A stretch of DNA of 64,000 nt from Guptibacillus hwajinpoensis (GTDB lineage: Bacteria; Bacillota; Bacilli; Bacillales; Guptibacillaceae). The stretch is from contig NZ_JAIVKU010000003.1 of the NCBI RefSeq assembly GCF_020524165.1, positions 514,135 through 578,134 of the forward strand. The letters run 5' to 3'. The position numbers were made by a program, and so were the translations under genes. The notes below the pieces were generated by a model. The model searched no databases. It was not told where the DNA came from and saw only the letters and a program-made list of their open reading frames with translations. Position 1 is the stretch's first letter. Every line of letters begins with the position of its first letter. Positions 35,325-45,044 of this stretch are shown here, piece by piece.

Positions 35325-38105
35325 TTGGATAATAATTGGTTTAAGAAAGTGTGGAGTAAACTATTTGATCTTGAAGAGGAAGACGAGACAGAGCGAAGGG
35401 AAGTAGAGGAAAAAGAACCTAAATCTTTAAAGGACCGCGCAGATCGTAAACATTCGATTGGGCGGATGGAAAGTGCAAATCGAAAGAATGAAGCAAGAAT
35501 TGTTCATCACTATCCGAAAGAAGGAAACTTTCGTTTTCCATTAATTCCTGATCAATCAAATAACCAAACAAAAAAAGAAGGAAGAAAAGAGTTAGACCAT
35601 CAGAGAAAAGAAAAACAGAGTTCAAATAGGACAAAGTCAGAGAAAGCGACTCCAAAAATGACGCCATCCAAAAAAGAAAGTACTTCAAGGAAAACCGTAA
35701 GAGATGGACTTTCAGATAAAGAGGATTCAAGCAACAAAAAGTTTTCGGGCGTTAATTTTAAACCATCTGAAATACCTTCTCCCATTTATGGATTTAGCAA
35801 ACGACCAGTTGCTGAAAAGATGGAAGACGCAGCAAAGAAGGCGAATCCTAACCCGCGTTATACACCACTTGATAAAAGTGATGTGATCGACAAACTTATT
35901 CAGGAACCTACCTCTTACTCTTTAACGGAAGAGCCAAAGAAACCATCTCTCTCAGAAGATTCAAAAATGGCGTTAGAAGCCAACTCTTTGGATGAATCGT
36001 TAGCATCCAAAGATGAAAAGACTGTTCAGCCATTGGAAGATACTACGGTATTTGAAAAAGAAGAGAAGCAAGAAGCTATTGAAGGAAATAGGTTTGGAGT
36101 ACAAAGTGATGATGAACGAGATGTCGAAGAGGAAAGCGTCCACGACCTGGATCTTCCATTGATGCACAAATTAGATTACGAGCAAGAGGAATTACCTTTA
36201 CTTGAAAATAATGAATCAAGGGAAAACCGTCCGTATTTTAATGGTGAAGAAGAGATCAATAAAGAGACGAAGGAAGAGTCTAACGTAAGCGCATTTGAAA
36301 ATGAAATGATAGCTAGAGAAAACGTTTCTATTCTCGAAGAAGCAGATGAGCCTCATCATTCTGAGGTGAATGATGAACCAGCTGAAAATGTAGAGGAGTT
36401 AGAAGGTTCAAATTTGGACGAAGATCTAGAACCTTTAGACGATGTTGTCGAGCAGCATGACGTGACCATGCAAAGTGAAGAGAAAGTTCAAAAACAGGAA
36501 GTAGAACATCCTGCAGATCAGAAACAAGAAGCTGAAAAGCCAACTCTTCCTGTACAAGATCAGTCTCATAAGCGACCTTCTCGCGAAGAAAGTCGTCCTA
36601 AACCACAGGTACCTTATAATGTGATGATGCTTGCAAACGATCGTCGTCATGTAACAAAAAAGCCTGGAACAGGTGCTGACTATAAACTTCCTCCTATATC
36701 GCTTCTTGATATTCCCCCACGGAATGAAGGGAGTGATGATCAGTGGCTCGAAGAACAACGAGAGCTATTGGAGTCTACACTCGCAAACTTTAATGTACAG
36801 GCGAAAGTGGTTGGTGCAACAATGGGGCCAACGGTTACGCGTTTTGAAGTTCAGCCGAGTCCAGGTGTTAAGGTAAATAAAATCACGAATTTAAGTGATG
36901 ATATTAAACTTAGTCTAGCTGCACGAGACATTCGGATGGAAGCGCCGATCCCAGGGAAAAATGCTATTGGAATTGAAGTACCCAATCCTACAAGTAAGCC
37001 GGTGTTCATTAGAGAAATCGTCCGGAGTGGAGCTTTTCAATCTGAAGGTTCATTATTAAATGCTGCACTTGGTTTTGACATTGCAGGAGAAGCAAAAATA
37101 ACAGACATTCAAAAAATGCCCCACGGTCTCATTGCGGGCGCAACAGGCTCAGGGAAAAGCGTTTGTATCAACTCCATATTGGTTAGTTTGTTACTAAAAG
37201 CAAACCCGAACGATGTGAAAATGATGCTGATTGATCCAAAAATGGTGGAGCTCGCACCTTATAATGGCCTGCCGCACCTGGTCACACCTGTTATTAATGA
37301 TGTAAAAGAAGCGACTACGGCATTGAAATGGGCAGTTGATGAGATGGAAGAGCGTTATGAGAAATTTGCTGCTGCCGGTGTTCGAGATATTAAGCGGTAT
37401 AATGAGCGTGCAATAAACCACGGCGAGCCGCAACATAAACTTCCATACATTGTCATTGTCATTGATGAACTAGCCGATTTAATGATGGTGTCGCCACAAG
37501 ATGTCGAAGATGCAATTTGTCGGATTGCTCAAAAGGCAAGGGCGTGTGGTATCCACTTGCTTGTCGCAACCCAAAGACCGTCAGTTGATGTTATAACAGG
37601 GCTAATAAAAGCGAACATTCCAACTCGAATTGCTTTTTCCGTATCCTCGCAAATTGATTCAAGAACCATTCTTGACACGAGCGGTGCTGAAAAACTACTT
37701 GGAAAAGGAGATATGCTCTGTCTTGAGAACGGCTCATCCAAACCTGTTCGTCTACAGGGGAACTTTGTATCAGACGAAGAAATTGAGCGTGTTACCTCCT
37801 ATGTACGAAAACAGCGGAAGCCTAACTACCTAATTAAGAAAGAAGATTTAATGAAGAAACAGCAGTATGATGATCAAGAAGATGAATTGTTTGAAGAGGC
37901 ATGCATGTGGGCTCTTGAACAAGGTCAGGCTTCATCATCAGCTCTGCAACGTCGTTTTAGAATCGGATTCAATCGCGCAGCAAGACTGATTGAAATGATG
38001 GAAGAGCGTGGATTGGTTTCTGAAGCGATGGGAAGTAAGCCACGAAGTATTTTGATGAGTAAAGCTGATTTTGAAGAAGCATTCTTAAAAGATATGCACG
38101 TCTAG
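35325..38105 (+). CDS. sftA: DNA translocase SftA (FtsK/SpoIIIE family)
   Basis: 926 aa. The first ~450 residues are charged, low-complexity and without membrane helices, which distinguishes soluble SftA from SpoIIIE. The motor follows, with Walker A GATGSGKS (605-612) and Walker B VIVIDELADLM, then a C-terminal gamma winged helix (SSALQRRFRIGFNRAARL). SftA moves DNA away from the closing septum. TTG start with AAAGGTG upstream. Neighbours ytpR and murC match Bacillus. Confidence 0.93.
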   Translation: MDNNWFKKVWSKLFDLEEEDETERREVEEKEPKSLKDRADRKHSIGRMESANRKNEARIVHHYPKEGNFRFPLIPDQSNNQTKKEGRKELDHQRKEKQSSNRTKSEKATPKMTPSKKESTSRKTVRDGLSDKEDSSNKKFSGVNFKPSEIPSPIYGFSKRPVAEKMEDAAKKANPNPRYTPLDKSDVIDKLIQEPTSYSLTEEPKKPSLSEDSKMALEANSLDESLASKDEKTVQPLEDTTVFEKEEKQEAIEGNRFGVQSDDERDVEEESVHDLDLPLMHKLDYEQEELPLLENNESRENRPYFNGEEEINKETKEESNVSAFENEMIARENVSILEEADEPHHSEVNDEPAENVEELEGSNLDEDLEPLDDVVEQHDVTMQSEEKVQKQEVEHPADQKQEAEKPTLPVQDQSHKRPSREESRPKPQVPYNVMMLANDRRHVTKKPGTGADYKLPPISLLDIPPRNEGSDDQWLEEQRELLESTLANFNVQAKVVGATMGPTVTRFEVQPSPGVKVNKITNLSDDIKLSLAARDIRMEAPIPGKNAIGIEVPNPTSKPVFIREIVRSGAFQSEGSLLNAALGFDIAGEAKITDIQKMPHGLIAGATGSGKSVCINSILVSLLLKANPNDVKMMLIDPKMVELAPYNGLPHLVTPVINDVKEATTALKWAVDEMEERYEKFAAAGVRDIKRYNERAINHGEPQHKLPYIVIVIDELADLMMVSPQDVEDAICRIAQKARACGIHLLVATQRPSVDVITGLIKANIPTRIAFSVSSQIDSRTILDTSGAEKLLGKGDMLCLENGSSKPVRLQGNFVSDEEIERVTSYVRKQRKPNYLIKKEDLMKKQQYDDQEDELFEEACMWALEQGQASSSALQRRFRIGFNRAARLIEMMEERGLVSEAMGSKPRSILMSKADFEEAFLKDMHV

Positions 38106-38119
38106 TGCATATCTTTTCT
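38087..38119 (+). terminator. sftA terminator overlapping the stop codon
   Basis: AAAAGATATGCAC and GTGCATATCTTTT form a 13-bp stem around a 5-nt loop that includes part of the TAG. Confidence 0.75.
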
Positions 38120-38249
38120 ACTTGTTTTATGTAGCCTGGTTCTATATGATAAATAGTGTTAAGCTAATGTTAAATTATAGTCAGATAAGTGAATGGTTGA
38201 ACATAGAGAGCTCACATTCGAATGACGAAACTACTTGAAGGAGCCCATT

Positions 38250-39347
38250 ATGAAAGAAATTGAACTTAAAATGCAAGGAAAAATAAAAAGACTTACGAAC
38301 CGGACGTTTAAATTTGATGAGCGTGTGGGAGAAGGCTGGTTTTCTGCTGTTTATTTTCTTAAAACATGCGAGATCGTGGAAGAGTTCAAACCAGATAACA
38401 TCGTTACGATGCAGTTTTTTCAAAAGCATGATGCTGTTCTTTGTGGTTCAGATGAAGCAATAGCCCTGATTAAGACATTTGCGAAGGATCCTGATTCCTT
38501 AGAAATTGAATCACTTAAAGATGGTGATAAGATCTCTCCATTCGAAACCGTCTTAAAAATTAAAGGCCCTTATCAAAACTTTGGTTTTCTAGAAGGGATT
38601 ATTGATGGTATTCTGGGCAGAAGAACGTCCGTGGCGACGAATGTTTATCATGTAGTAAAGGCAGCGCGATCATCTGGCATACAAAAACCAGTTATTTTCA
38701 TGGGTGATCGAGATGATCACTATACGCAACAAGCCGGTGATGGATATGCCTCGCACATAGGAGGTTCGACTGCTCAGGCTACGCATGCGATGAATGAGTG
38801 GTGGGGAAAAAGAGGAATGGGAACAATGCCTCATGCCCTCATTCAACTGTTCAAAGGGGACGTTGTTGAAGCATCGAAAGCCTATTATGCGAAATATCCT
38901 GAAGATGAATTAATTGCACTAGTCGATTACAACAATGATGTCATTACAGACTCATTAAAAGTAGCGAGGGAATTTGGAGAGACATTAAAAGGCGTACGAG
39001 TCGATACATCACGCACAATGGTCGATCAGTATTTCTGGAGAAATCCTGACGTTTTAGGAACATTTGATCCAAGAGGTGTTAATGCTGAATTAATATTTGC
39101 GTTAAGAGAAGCGCTTGATCATGAAGGATTCAATCATGTCAAAATTGTTGTTAGTGGAGGCTTTACTGAAGAAAGAATCAGAACGTTCGAATCACAGAAT
39201 GTTCCTGTTGATATTTATGGCGTAGGTAGCAGTTTGCTTAAAGTGGATATTGGGTTTACTGGAGATAATGTGATTCTAGATGATGAACCCGAAGGAAAAG
39301 CTGGCAGAAAATATCGACATAATCCACGTCTAGAACGTGTTGAATAA
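38250..39347 (+). CDS. nicotinate phosphoribosyltransferase
   Basis: 365 aa. The type II PRTase-fold features include FMGDRDDHY, VDYNNDVITDSL, GVRVDTSRTM and KIVVSGGF followed by GVGSSLLK near the C-terminus. The enzyme joins nicotinate (or possibly nicotinamide) to PRPP for NAD salvage. The ATG at 38250 follows GAAGGAG. In the B. subtilis order I recall, murC follows sftA directly, so this gene looks inserted. Transcribed alone, with its own terminator. Confidence 0.87.
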   Translation: MKEIELKMQGKIKRLTNRTFKFDERVGEGWFSAVYFLKTCEIVEEFKPDNIVTMQFFQKHDAVLCGSDEAIALIKTFAKDPDSLEIESLKDGDKISPFETVLKIKGPYQNFGFLEGIIDGILGRRTSVATNVYHVVKAARSSGIQKPVIFMGDRDDHYTQQAGDGYASHIGGSTAQATHAMNEWWGKRGMGTMPHALIQLFKGDVVEASKAYYAKYPEDELIALVDYNNDVITDSLKVAREFGETLKGVRVDTSRTMVDQYFWRNPDVLGTFDPRGVNAELIFALREALDHEGFNHVKIVVSGGFTEERIRTFESQNVPVDIYGVGSSLLKVDIGFTGDNVILDDEPEGKAGRKYRHNPRLERVE

Positions 39348-39354
39348 GCAATAT

Positions 39355-39382
39355 AAGACAGGAACACAATCCTGTCTTTTTT
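39355..39382 (+). terminator. terminator after the nicotinate phosphoribosyltransferase gene
   Basis: AAGACAGGA and TCCTGTCTT form a 9-bp stem around ACACAA, followed by TTTT. Confidence 0.8.
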
Positions 39383-39417
39383 GCGCCCGTAGGACTCATT
39401 TAGTTTAATGAATGGTA

Positions 39418-39447
39418 TTGTAGACCTGTCTCTCTATCTGCTATAAT
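39418..39447 (+). promoter_or_regulatory. possible murC promoter
   Basis: TTGTAG (39418-39423), an 18-bp spacer and a perfect TATAAT (39442-39447) precede murC by about 95 bp. Confidence 0.45.
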
Positions 39448-39542
39448 GTAGTATTGAAAAGAAATGCAGCGCATACTCGTAATAACATCATATACTAAAA
39501 AAAGGTTAAGCGGAGAAGAAATGAAAGTGTGGAGGTTCTGAA

Positions 39543-40847
39543 ATGACTATATATCACTTTGTTGGCATTAAGGGATCCGGGATGAGCGCTCTTGCACAAA
39601 TCCTCAGTGATATTGGATACCGTGTACAAGGCTCAGATGTAGAGAAGAGATTCTTTACCCAGGAGGCTTTAGAACAAAAAGGTATTACTATTCTCCCATT
39701 TGGAGAAGAAAATATTAAAGAAGACATGACGATTATCGCCGGAAATGCTTTTGATGATCAGCATGAAGAGTTAGTGAAAGCAAGAGAGATGAACCTTCCT
39801 GTCTATCGTTACCATAAATTTCTTGGCGACTTTATTCAAAAGTTCACTAGTATTGCTGTAACAGGTTCCCATGGTAAAACATCAACAACTGGTTTGTTAT
39901 CTCACGTTGTTGGAGCAGCAGAACCAACATCTTATCTTATTGGAGATGGAACTGGAAGTGGCGTAAAGGATAGCCAATACTTTGTTTTTGAAGCATGTGA
40001 ATACCGTCGTCACTTTTTAGCTTATCAGCCGGATTATGCGATTATGACAAATATTGATTTTGACCACCCAGATTATTTTGCAGATGTCGATGATGTCTTT
40101 TCAGCTTTTCAAGAAATGGCGATGCTCGTAAAGAAAGGCATTATTGCATACGGTGATGATTCGTATCTTCAGCAAATTCAAACAAAGGTACCAGTTGTCT
40201 TCTACGGCTTTGATGATCAAAATGATTTTCAAGCGACAAATATCAAAATTGATGAGAACGGTACAACATTTGACGTTCACGTTCGTGATGATTACTATCG
40301 GACGTTCCAAATTCCAATGTACGGGAAGCACAATGTGCTGAATGCTTTATCTGTAGTCGCACTTTGTCACTATGAAAATCTTCCAGGTGATGCAGTGGCT
40401 GCTCAGTTAGCGAACTTCAAAGGTGTTAAAAGAAGATTTACAGAAAAAGTAGTCGATGGTCAGGTACTCATTGATGATTACGCTCACCATCCAACTGAAA
40501 TTAAAGCGACTATTGAATCTGCACATCAGAAATATCCAAACCGTGAAGTTGTAGCCATTTTCCAGCCACATACCTTTACAAGAACAAAAACGTTTTTAAA
40601 TGAATTTGCGGATGTATTAAAAGAAGCAGATGTTGTGTATCTATGCGATATTTTCGGATCTGCTCGAGAAGATGCTGGGCAATTATCAATCAATCAGCTA
40701 ATTGAAAAAATCCCAAATGCTCATATGATCTCAGAAGAATCCATTCAGCAGTTAAATGAACATGAAAGTGGCGTTCTACTTTTCATGGGAGCTGGAGATA
40801 TTCAAAAGTATCAAGAAGCATATGAAACAGAAAAAGCATCCATCTAA
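39543..40847 (+). CDS. murC: UDP-N-acetylmuramate--L-alanine ligase
   Basis: 434 aa Mur ligase that adds L-alanine to UDP-MurNAc, the first peptide step of peptidoglycan synthesis. The N-terminal Rossmann start [14 protein letters not shown], the ATP loop [10 protein letters not shown] (about 107-116) and the C-terminal DDYAHHPTE are all MurC hallmarks. ATG follows GTGGAGG. Confidence 0.97.
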   Translation: MTIYHFVGIKGSGMSALAQILSDIGYRVQGSDVEKRFFTQEALEQKGITILPFGEENIKEDMTIIAGNAFDDQHEELVKAREMNLPVYRYHKFLGDFIQKFTSIAVTGSHGKTSTTGLLSHVVGAAEPTSYLIGDGTGSGVKDSQYFVFEACEYRRHFLAYQPDYAIMTNIDFDHPDYFADVDDVFSAFQEMAMLVKKGIIAYGDDSYLQQIQTKVPVVFYGFDDQNDFQATNIKIDENGTTFDVHVRDDYYRTFQIPMYGKHNVLNALSVVALCHYENLPGDAVAAQLANFKGVKRRFTEKVVDGQVLIDDYAHHPTEIKATIESAHQKYPNREVVAIFQPHTFTRTKTFLNEFADVLKEADVVYLCDIFGSAREDAGQLSINQLIEKIPNAHMISEESIQQLNEHESGVLLFMGAGDIQKYQEAYETEKASI

Positions 40848-40879
40848 AAGAAAAGGCTCTTGAGCCTTTTCTTTTTTTA
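40847..40879 (+). terminator. murC terminator
   Basis: AAAAGAAAAGGCTC and GAGCCTTTTCTTTT form a 14-bp stem followed by TTT. Confidence 0.85.
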
Positions 40880-40935
40880 TGTACGATTCATTTCACTGAA
40901 TAGATAAAAGAGATTATGTTATAAAAAAAATTAAA

Positions 40936-40964
40936 AAAGGAATAATGAGACTTGTAACGAATTT
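40936..40964 (+). promoter_or_regulatory. sigma-H-type promoter of the ytxGHJ operon
   Basis: AAAGGAATA (40936-40944), an 11-nt spacer and AACGAATTT (40956-40964) match the sigma-H consensus RnAGGAwWW-N11/12-RnnGAATww at every fixed position. The homologous csb40 (ytxGHJ) operon of B. subtilis is known to be read by both sigma-H and sigma-B. A GGGTAG at 40976-40981 might be a sigma-B -10, but its -35 is poor. Confidence 0.7.
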
Positions 40965-41079
40965 ATTATGGTGTAGGGTAGTAAAGTAGACTCATTTTTC
41001 ATTCATATGTGAAATGACAAACTTGTGTTTACTAAAGACAAATGAAGGGAACAGATGGAGAAAAGGGAGGTGCCAGCAC

Positions 41080-41523
41080 ATGGAGATTATTCTTTATTTA
41101 AGTGTTGCTATTATTGCGATTGCGTTTGCGGTTTTAGTTTATTTTGTAGCCCAAACGTTGAAGTCTTTGAAAGATACGCTAAGTAACACTGCAAAAACAC
41201 TTGATAGCCTGGAGAAACAAATGAATGGGTTAACTACTGAAACCACAGCACTGTTACATAAGACAAATTTACTTGCAGAGGATATTCAGGGTAAATCTGA
41301 AGCTCTGGACACGGTCTTTGTGCAAGTTAAAGAAGTTGGAACATCATTAGGAAAGATGAATCATTCTTTAAAAAATATTACCGGTAAAGTAACGGATGAA
41401 GCTGAACGCCAGTCTGAACAGGTTACAAAAGTAGTTCAATGGGGCAATGCTGCTATGCAGATTTGGCAAAAGTGGCAAGTAAAAAAGAAAGCAACTGATC
41501 AATATGTTGATTCAAAATCATAG
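41080..41523 (+). CDS. ytxG: DUF948 general stress protein YtxG
   Basis: 147 aa. One N-terminal membrane helix (residues 3-24) is followed by a long amphipathic helical domain with methyl-carrier-like heptads, the DUF948 pattern. It is a membrane-tethered stress protein of unknown action. ATG at 41080 stands after GGGAGG. First gene of ytxGHJ; ytxH begins 12 nt after the stop. Confidence 0.85.
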   Translation: MEIILYLSVAIIAIAFAVLVYFVAQTLKSLKDTLSNTAKTLDSLEKQMNGLTTETTALLHKTNLLAEDIQGKSEALDTVFVQVKEVGTSLGKMNHSLKNITGKVTDEAERQSEQVTKVVQWGNAAMQIWQKWQVKKKATDQYVDSKS

Positions 41524-41535
41524 GAGGTAATGTAA

Positions 41536-41952
41536 ATGTCTGACAACAACATTAACACAAAGGATTTTATCATTGGTTCATTAATTGGTGGAATTGTAGG
41601 AGCTGCTGCTGCACTACTATCAGCACCTAAATCTGGTAAAGAGCTTAGAAGCGACCTTAACCAACAAGCTGGAGTTGTGAAGGAAAAGACGTCACAATTC
41701 CGTGATTCTGCAGTAGAGCGTAGCACGGACTTTGCTAATCGTGCGAAAGAAAAATCTTCAACAATCTACAAGCAGGTATCTGACCAGTCAAATAACATTG
41801 TCTCAAAGATTAAAGATCGTAATCTTGAGTCCGAAGAAAATGAAGCAATTCATACTCAGGCAGACGCTGATGTGGAAAGCTTCCAGCAGGATCTTAACGA
41901 CCACTTCTCTGAAGAAGAGCCAGCTTCAATGGAAAATCCAACGAAGCCTTAA
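41536..41952 (+). CDS. ytxH: general stress protein YtxH
   Basis: 138 aa. It begins with a glycine-zipper membrane segment (FIIGSLIGGIVGAAAALLSAP) followed by KSGKELR, the YtxH family signature, then a long charged helix resembling LEA-type repeats and an acidic tail. A role in stress is known only from its regulation in Bacillus. RBS TAGGAGG. Confidence 0.87.
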   Translation: MSDNNINTKDFIIGSLIGGIVGAAAALLSAPKSGKELRSDLNQQAGVVKEKTSQFRDSAVERSTDFANRAKEKSSTIYKQVSDQSNNIVSKIKDRNLESEENEAIHTQADADVESFQQDLNDHFSEEEPASMENPTKP

Positions 41953-41967
41953 TACGGAAAGCAGACA

Positions 41968-42000
41968 GAAAAAGAAGAAGCATAATGCTTCTTCTTTTTC
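41968..42000 (+). terminator. terminator or attenuator between ytxH and ytxJ
   Basis: A perfect 15-bp stem, GAAAAAGAAGAAGCA / TGCTTCTTCTTTTTC, closes a 3-nt loop. T-richness lies within the 3' arm. It may reduce rather than stop readthrough into ytxJ, 55 nt on. Confidence 0.65.
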
Positions 42001-42055
42001 ATTTAGGCACAAGTTCTTTATAATAAGAGTATAGCTAGATGAAAGGGGACAAATG

Positions 42056-42391
42056 ATGGCCATTACAAAACTAACAACCTCAGATGATTTACAGCGGGTT
42101 AAAGAGGAACACACCCAATTTATATTATTTAAAAATAGTACGACATGTCCAATAAGCGCCCAAGCATTCGAGGAATTTGAAAAGTTCTCTGATGACGTGG
42201 CAGGAGAAGTATACTATTTAAATGTTCAGGAATCTCGCCCTTTATCAACTGAAATCGCAGAAACGTACGGAGTGAAGCATCAATCACCTCAGGCGCTTGT
42301 TTTTAATGGGGATGAAGTCGTTTGGAATGATTCACATTGGAGAATCACTTATACTTCTTTAACAGATGCTGCAAAGCAATTTCTTAAATAA
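42056..42391 (+). CDS. ytxJ: monothiol bacilliredoxin BrxC (YtxJ)
   Basis: 111 aa thioredoxin-like protein with the single-cysteine motif TCPIS near residue 33, the hallmark of BrxC/YtxJ. It is thought to remove bacillithiol from mixed disulfides on proteins. Two ATGs overlap (42053 and 42056); the second has the better distance from AAAGGGG. It is the third gene of the ytxGHJ stress operon. Confidence 0.85.
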   Translation: MAITKLTTSDDLQRVKEEHTQFILFKNSTTCPISAQAFEEFEKFSDDVAGEVYYLNVQESRPLSTEIAETYGVKHQSPQALVFNGDEVVWNDSHWRITYTSLTDAAKQFLK

Positions 42392-42420
42392 AACGGCGAC
42401 GTGAAGCCGTTTTATTTTTT
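42389..42420 (+). terminator. ytxGHJ terminator
   Basis: AAAACGGC and GCCGTTTT form an 8-bp stem around GACGTGAA, followed by ATTTTTT. Confidence 0.75.
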
Positions 42421-42535
42421 GCTGACATGATTTAATGCTTAAAAGCGTTTAAGAATTAAAAGAAAAGTAGTGACATTTTATTTTTCATCGTATATAATAA
42501 CCCTAATCACTTAAACAGATAGGAGTGGAGATATT

Positions 42536-43636
42536 ATGGCTAATATCCAGATTGATGAGTTGAGAGAGAAATTAGACGAGATTAACTTGCAGCTGCTTGA
42601 TTTAATTAATGAGCGTGCTGAAGTTGCGAAAGAGATAGGTAGAGTAAAGAAAGCACAGGGAATTAATCGTTTTGACCCTGTTCGAGAGCGTAAGATGCTT
42701 GATATGCTTACAGAGAAAAATGGTGGGCCATTTGATAATTCCACTCTACAGCATATCTTCAAGGAAATTTTTAAGGCAAGCCTTGAGCTACAGGAAGACG
42801 ATCACCGCAAAGCGTTACTAGTTTCAAGAAAACGTCAGCCAGATAACACGGTTATTGATATTAGAGGCGAAAAAGTTGGAGATGGCAGCCAGGTTCTTAT
42901 TTCCGGCCCATGTGCTGTTGAAAGCTATGAGCAAGTTGCAGAAGTGGCGAAAGCAGTTAAGAAGCAAGGATTTAAAATGTTGCGCGGTGGTGCTTTCAAA
43001 CCACGTACATCACCATACGATTTCCAGGGTCTTGGTGAAGAAGGTTTGAAGATTCTTAAACAAGTTGCTGATGAGTACGATCTAGCAGTCGTGAGTGAAA
43101 TTGTTAATCCAGCTGATATTGAAACAGCAGTAAAATACGTTGATGTGATCCAAATTGGGGCACGTAACATGCAGAACTTCGAGTTGCTTAAAGCGGCAGG
43201 TTCTGTTGATAAACCAGTTCTCCTTAAGAGAGGGTTATCCGCGACAATACAGGAATTCATTAATGCTGCAGAGTACATTGTTTCGAACGGAAATACCCAG
43301 GTCATGCTTTGTGAACGTGGAATCAGAACGTACGAAAAAGCTACGCGAAACACGCTGGATATTACGGCTGTTCCAATTCTAAAGCAGGAAACTCATTTGC
43401 CAGTTTTAGTTGATGTGACGCATTCAACTGGGCGAAAAGATCTTCTATTCCCGGCAGCAAAAGCTGGTCTAGCGATTGGTGCTGACGGCATTATGGTCGA
43501 AGTTCATCCAGATCCTGCGGTTGCTCTATCAGATGCAGCTCAACAATTAGACATTCCACAATACGAACAATTTGTTGCAGATCTAAAAGCTAGCGGATTA
43601 TTCAATCCAGCAAAAGTTACGCCTTCTACTATTTAA
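42536..43636 (+). CDS. aroA: bifunctional chorismate mutase / DAHP synthase
   Basis: 366 aa fusion. Residues 1-90 are an AroQ-type helical chorismate mutase ([21 protein letters not shown]); the rest is a KDPG-aldolase-like DAHP synthase with [20 protein letters not shown] and [13 protein letters not shown]. It starts aromatic amino-acid synthesis from PEP and erythrose 4-phosphate, and the mutase part lets chorismate or prephenate inhibit it. Its place before ccpA is conserved in Bacillus, where the gene is called aroA. Confidence 0.96.
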   Translation: MANIQIDELREKLDEINLQLLDLINERAEVAKEIGRVKKAQGINRFDPVRERKMLDMLTEKNGGPFDNSTLQHIFKEIFKASLELQEDDHRKALLVSRKRQPDNTVIDIRGEKVGDGSQVLISGPCAVESYEQVAEVAKAVKKQGFKMLRGGAFKPRTSPYDFQGLGEEGLKILKQVADEYDLAVVSEIVNPADIETAVKYVDVIQIGARNMQNFELLKAAGSVDKPVLLKRGLSATIQEFINAAEYIVSNGNTQVMLCERGIRTYEKATRNTLDITAVPILKQETHLPVLVDVTHSTGRKDLLFPAAKAGLAIGADGIMVEVHPDPAVALSDAAQQLDIPQYEQFVADLKASGLFNPAKVTPSTI

Positions 43637-43650
43637 GTAGAAGGTTTTTT
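43622..43650 (+). terminator. aroA terminator overlapping the stop
   Basis: CCTTCTACT and AGTAGAAGG form a 9-bp stem around ATTTA, with the TAA inside, followed by six T. Confidence 0.85.
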
Positions 43651-43654
43651 GTTG

Positions 43655-43686
43655 CACTCCGTTCTTTCATATGAAAGAACGGAGTG
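43655..43686. repeat. 32-bp perfect palindrome between aroA and ccpA
   Basis: CACTCCGTTCTTTCAT is followed directly by its exact reverse complement, with no loop and no T-run. It stands 4 nt after the aroA terminator, so a second terminator seems unneeded. A dimeric repressor site or a hairpin in readthrough RNA is possible. Confidence 0.6.
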
Positions 43687-43689
43687 AAT

Positions 43690-44004
43690 TTATTTCAATA
43701 AGTGGGATTGATTGGGAATAAAAGAGCGTAAGAGTGTTATCATATGTAATAATCAAGACAAATGGTATGCTGTTATCATTTTATGTGTGAAATTTATGCT
43801 TATATGAAGCAAAAACGCTTTAAATATGCTATCTTTAATACAGTATCTACTTGTGAAATATCCTACATACCAATTGTAGACAATTTCACCCGGATAAAAC
43901 AATGGATTAGTGTTAGTCGATATAAGGATTTGGTTTGCAGTCAAACGGATAGTATCGTATCATTAAGTAAATTAAAGTCCGTAAGAGCATGAAGGAGGAT
44001 CATC
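43690..44004 (+). promoter_or_regulatory. ccpA upstream region with a two-part hairpin
   Basis: This 315-bp stretch has no convincing gene. At 43853-43889 GTGAAAT/ATTTCAC encloses CTACA/TGTAG with a 3-by-3 internal loop, a structure that could form in the ccpA leader. No clear sigma-A pair was found; the promoter should lie in here. The ccpA RBS GAAGGAGG ends the region. Confidence 0.4.
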
Positions 44005-45015
44005 GTGAATACAACGATTTATGACGTAGCGAAAGAAGCTGGAGTATCGATGGCAACGGTATCAAGGGTTGTCAACGGTAATCCTAATGTAAAGCCTGCC
44101 ACTAGAAAGAAAGTGTTAGAAGCGATTGAAAGACTTGGATATCGTCCTAATGCTGTCGCAAGGGGACTAGCTAGTAAGAAAACGACTACTGTAGGGGTTA
44201 TCATACCTGATATCTCAAGTATTTTCTTTGCAGAGCTTGCACGAGGTATTGAAGATATAGCGACAATGTACAAATATAACATCATTTTAAGTAATTCCGA
44301 TCAAAACAAAGAAAAAGAAATTCACTTATTGAATACAATGCTTGGGAAACAGGTGGACGGTATTGTTTTCATGGGTGGTAAGATTACTGAGGAGCATGTA
44401 GAAGAATTTAAGCGCTCTCCTGTCCCCATTGTACTAGCCGCTACGCTTGAAAAGAGTCAGGAAATCCCTTCGGTTAATATCAACTATCAGAAGGCGGCTT
44501 ATGAGCTCGTTACAAGCTTTATTGAAAAGGGACATAAAAAAATAGGTCTTGTTAGTGGTCCACTTGAAGATCCAATTAACGGGGAAGAAAAGTTCCTTGG
44601 ATACCGCACAGCTCTTGAAGATGCTGGAATGAAAGTTGATGAAAACTGTGTAGCCATTGGTGACTATACGTATGATTCAGGTATTGAAGCGATGGAAGGA
44701 TTCCTTGAGCTAGATGAGAAGCCTACAGCTATCTTTGCTGGTACAGATGAAATGGCTCTTGGCGTTATTCATGCTGCTCAAGATAATGGATATAACGTAC
44801 CGGAAGATTTCGAGGTAGTTGGCTTTGATAACACAAGACTTGCTACAATGGTTCGACCAACACTTTCTACTGTAGTACAACCAATGTACGATATCGGAGC
44901 TGTTGCGATGCGTCTGCTAACGAAATTAATGAATAAAGAAACAGTAGAAGAGCAAACTGTTGTATTGCCGCACCGTTTGCAACATCGTAATTCAACCATT
45001 CATAACGAGGAATAG
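44005..45015 (+). CDS. ccpA: catabolite control protein A
   Basis: 336 aa LacI/GalR-family regulator. The helix-turn-helix and hinge read [21 protein letters not shown] and [10 protein letters not shown]; the periplasmic-binding-like core follows. With HPr-Ser-P it binds cre sites and directs carbon catabolite control. GTG is the start, 5 nt after GGAGGAT. The neighbours aroA and acuC match Bacillus. Likely cre targets in this window are at 23822, 27653 and 55258. Confidence 0.96.
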   Translation: MNTTIYDVAKEAGVSMATVSRVVNGNPNVKPATRKKVLEAIERLGYRPNAVARGLASKKTTTVGVIIPDISSIFFAELARGIEDIATMYKYNIILSNSDQNKEKEIHLLNTMLGKQVDGIVFMGGKITEEHVEEFKRSPVPIVLAATLEKSQEIPSVNINYQKAAYELVTSFIEKGHKKIGLVSGPLEDPINGEEKFLGYRTALEDAGMKVDENCVAIGDYTYDSGIEAMEGFLELDEKPTAIFAGTDEMALGVIHAAQDNGYNVPEDFEVVGFDNTRLATMVRPTLSTVVQPMYDIGAVAMRLLTKLMNKETVEEQTVVLPHRLQHRNSTIHNEE

Positions 45016-45016
45016 T

Positions 45017-45044
45017 AAAACGAGCCATTTTGGCTCGTTTTTTT
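45017..45044. terminator. bidirectional terminator between ccpA and acuC
   Basis: AAAACGAGCCA and TGGCTCGTTTT form an 11-bp stem around TTT, followed by TTT. The acuC stop is within 3 bp. Confidence 0.85.

Noticed and set aside
43810..43823. Possible cre (CAAAAACGCTTTAA) upstream of ccpA for autoregulation
   Set aside because: Three fixed positions of the consensus are missed.
43762..43992. 76-codon plus-strand frame just before ccpA
   Set aside because: No ribosome-binding site, Cys/Tyr-rich atypical composition, and it covers the region where the ccpA promoter and leader should be.
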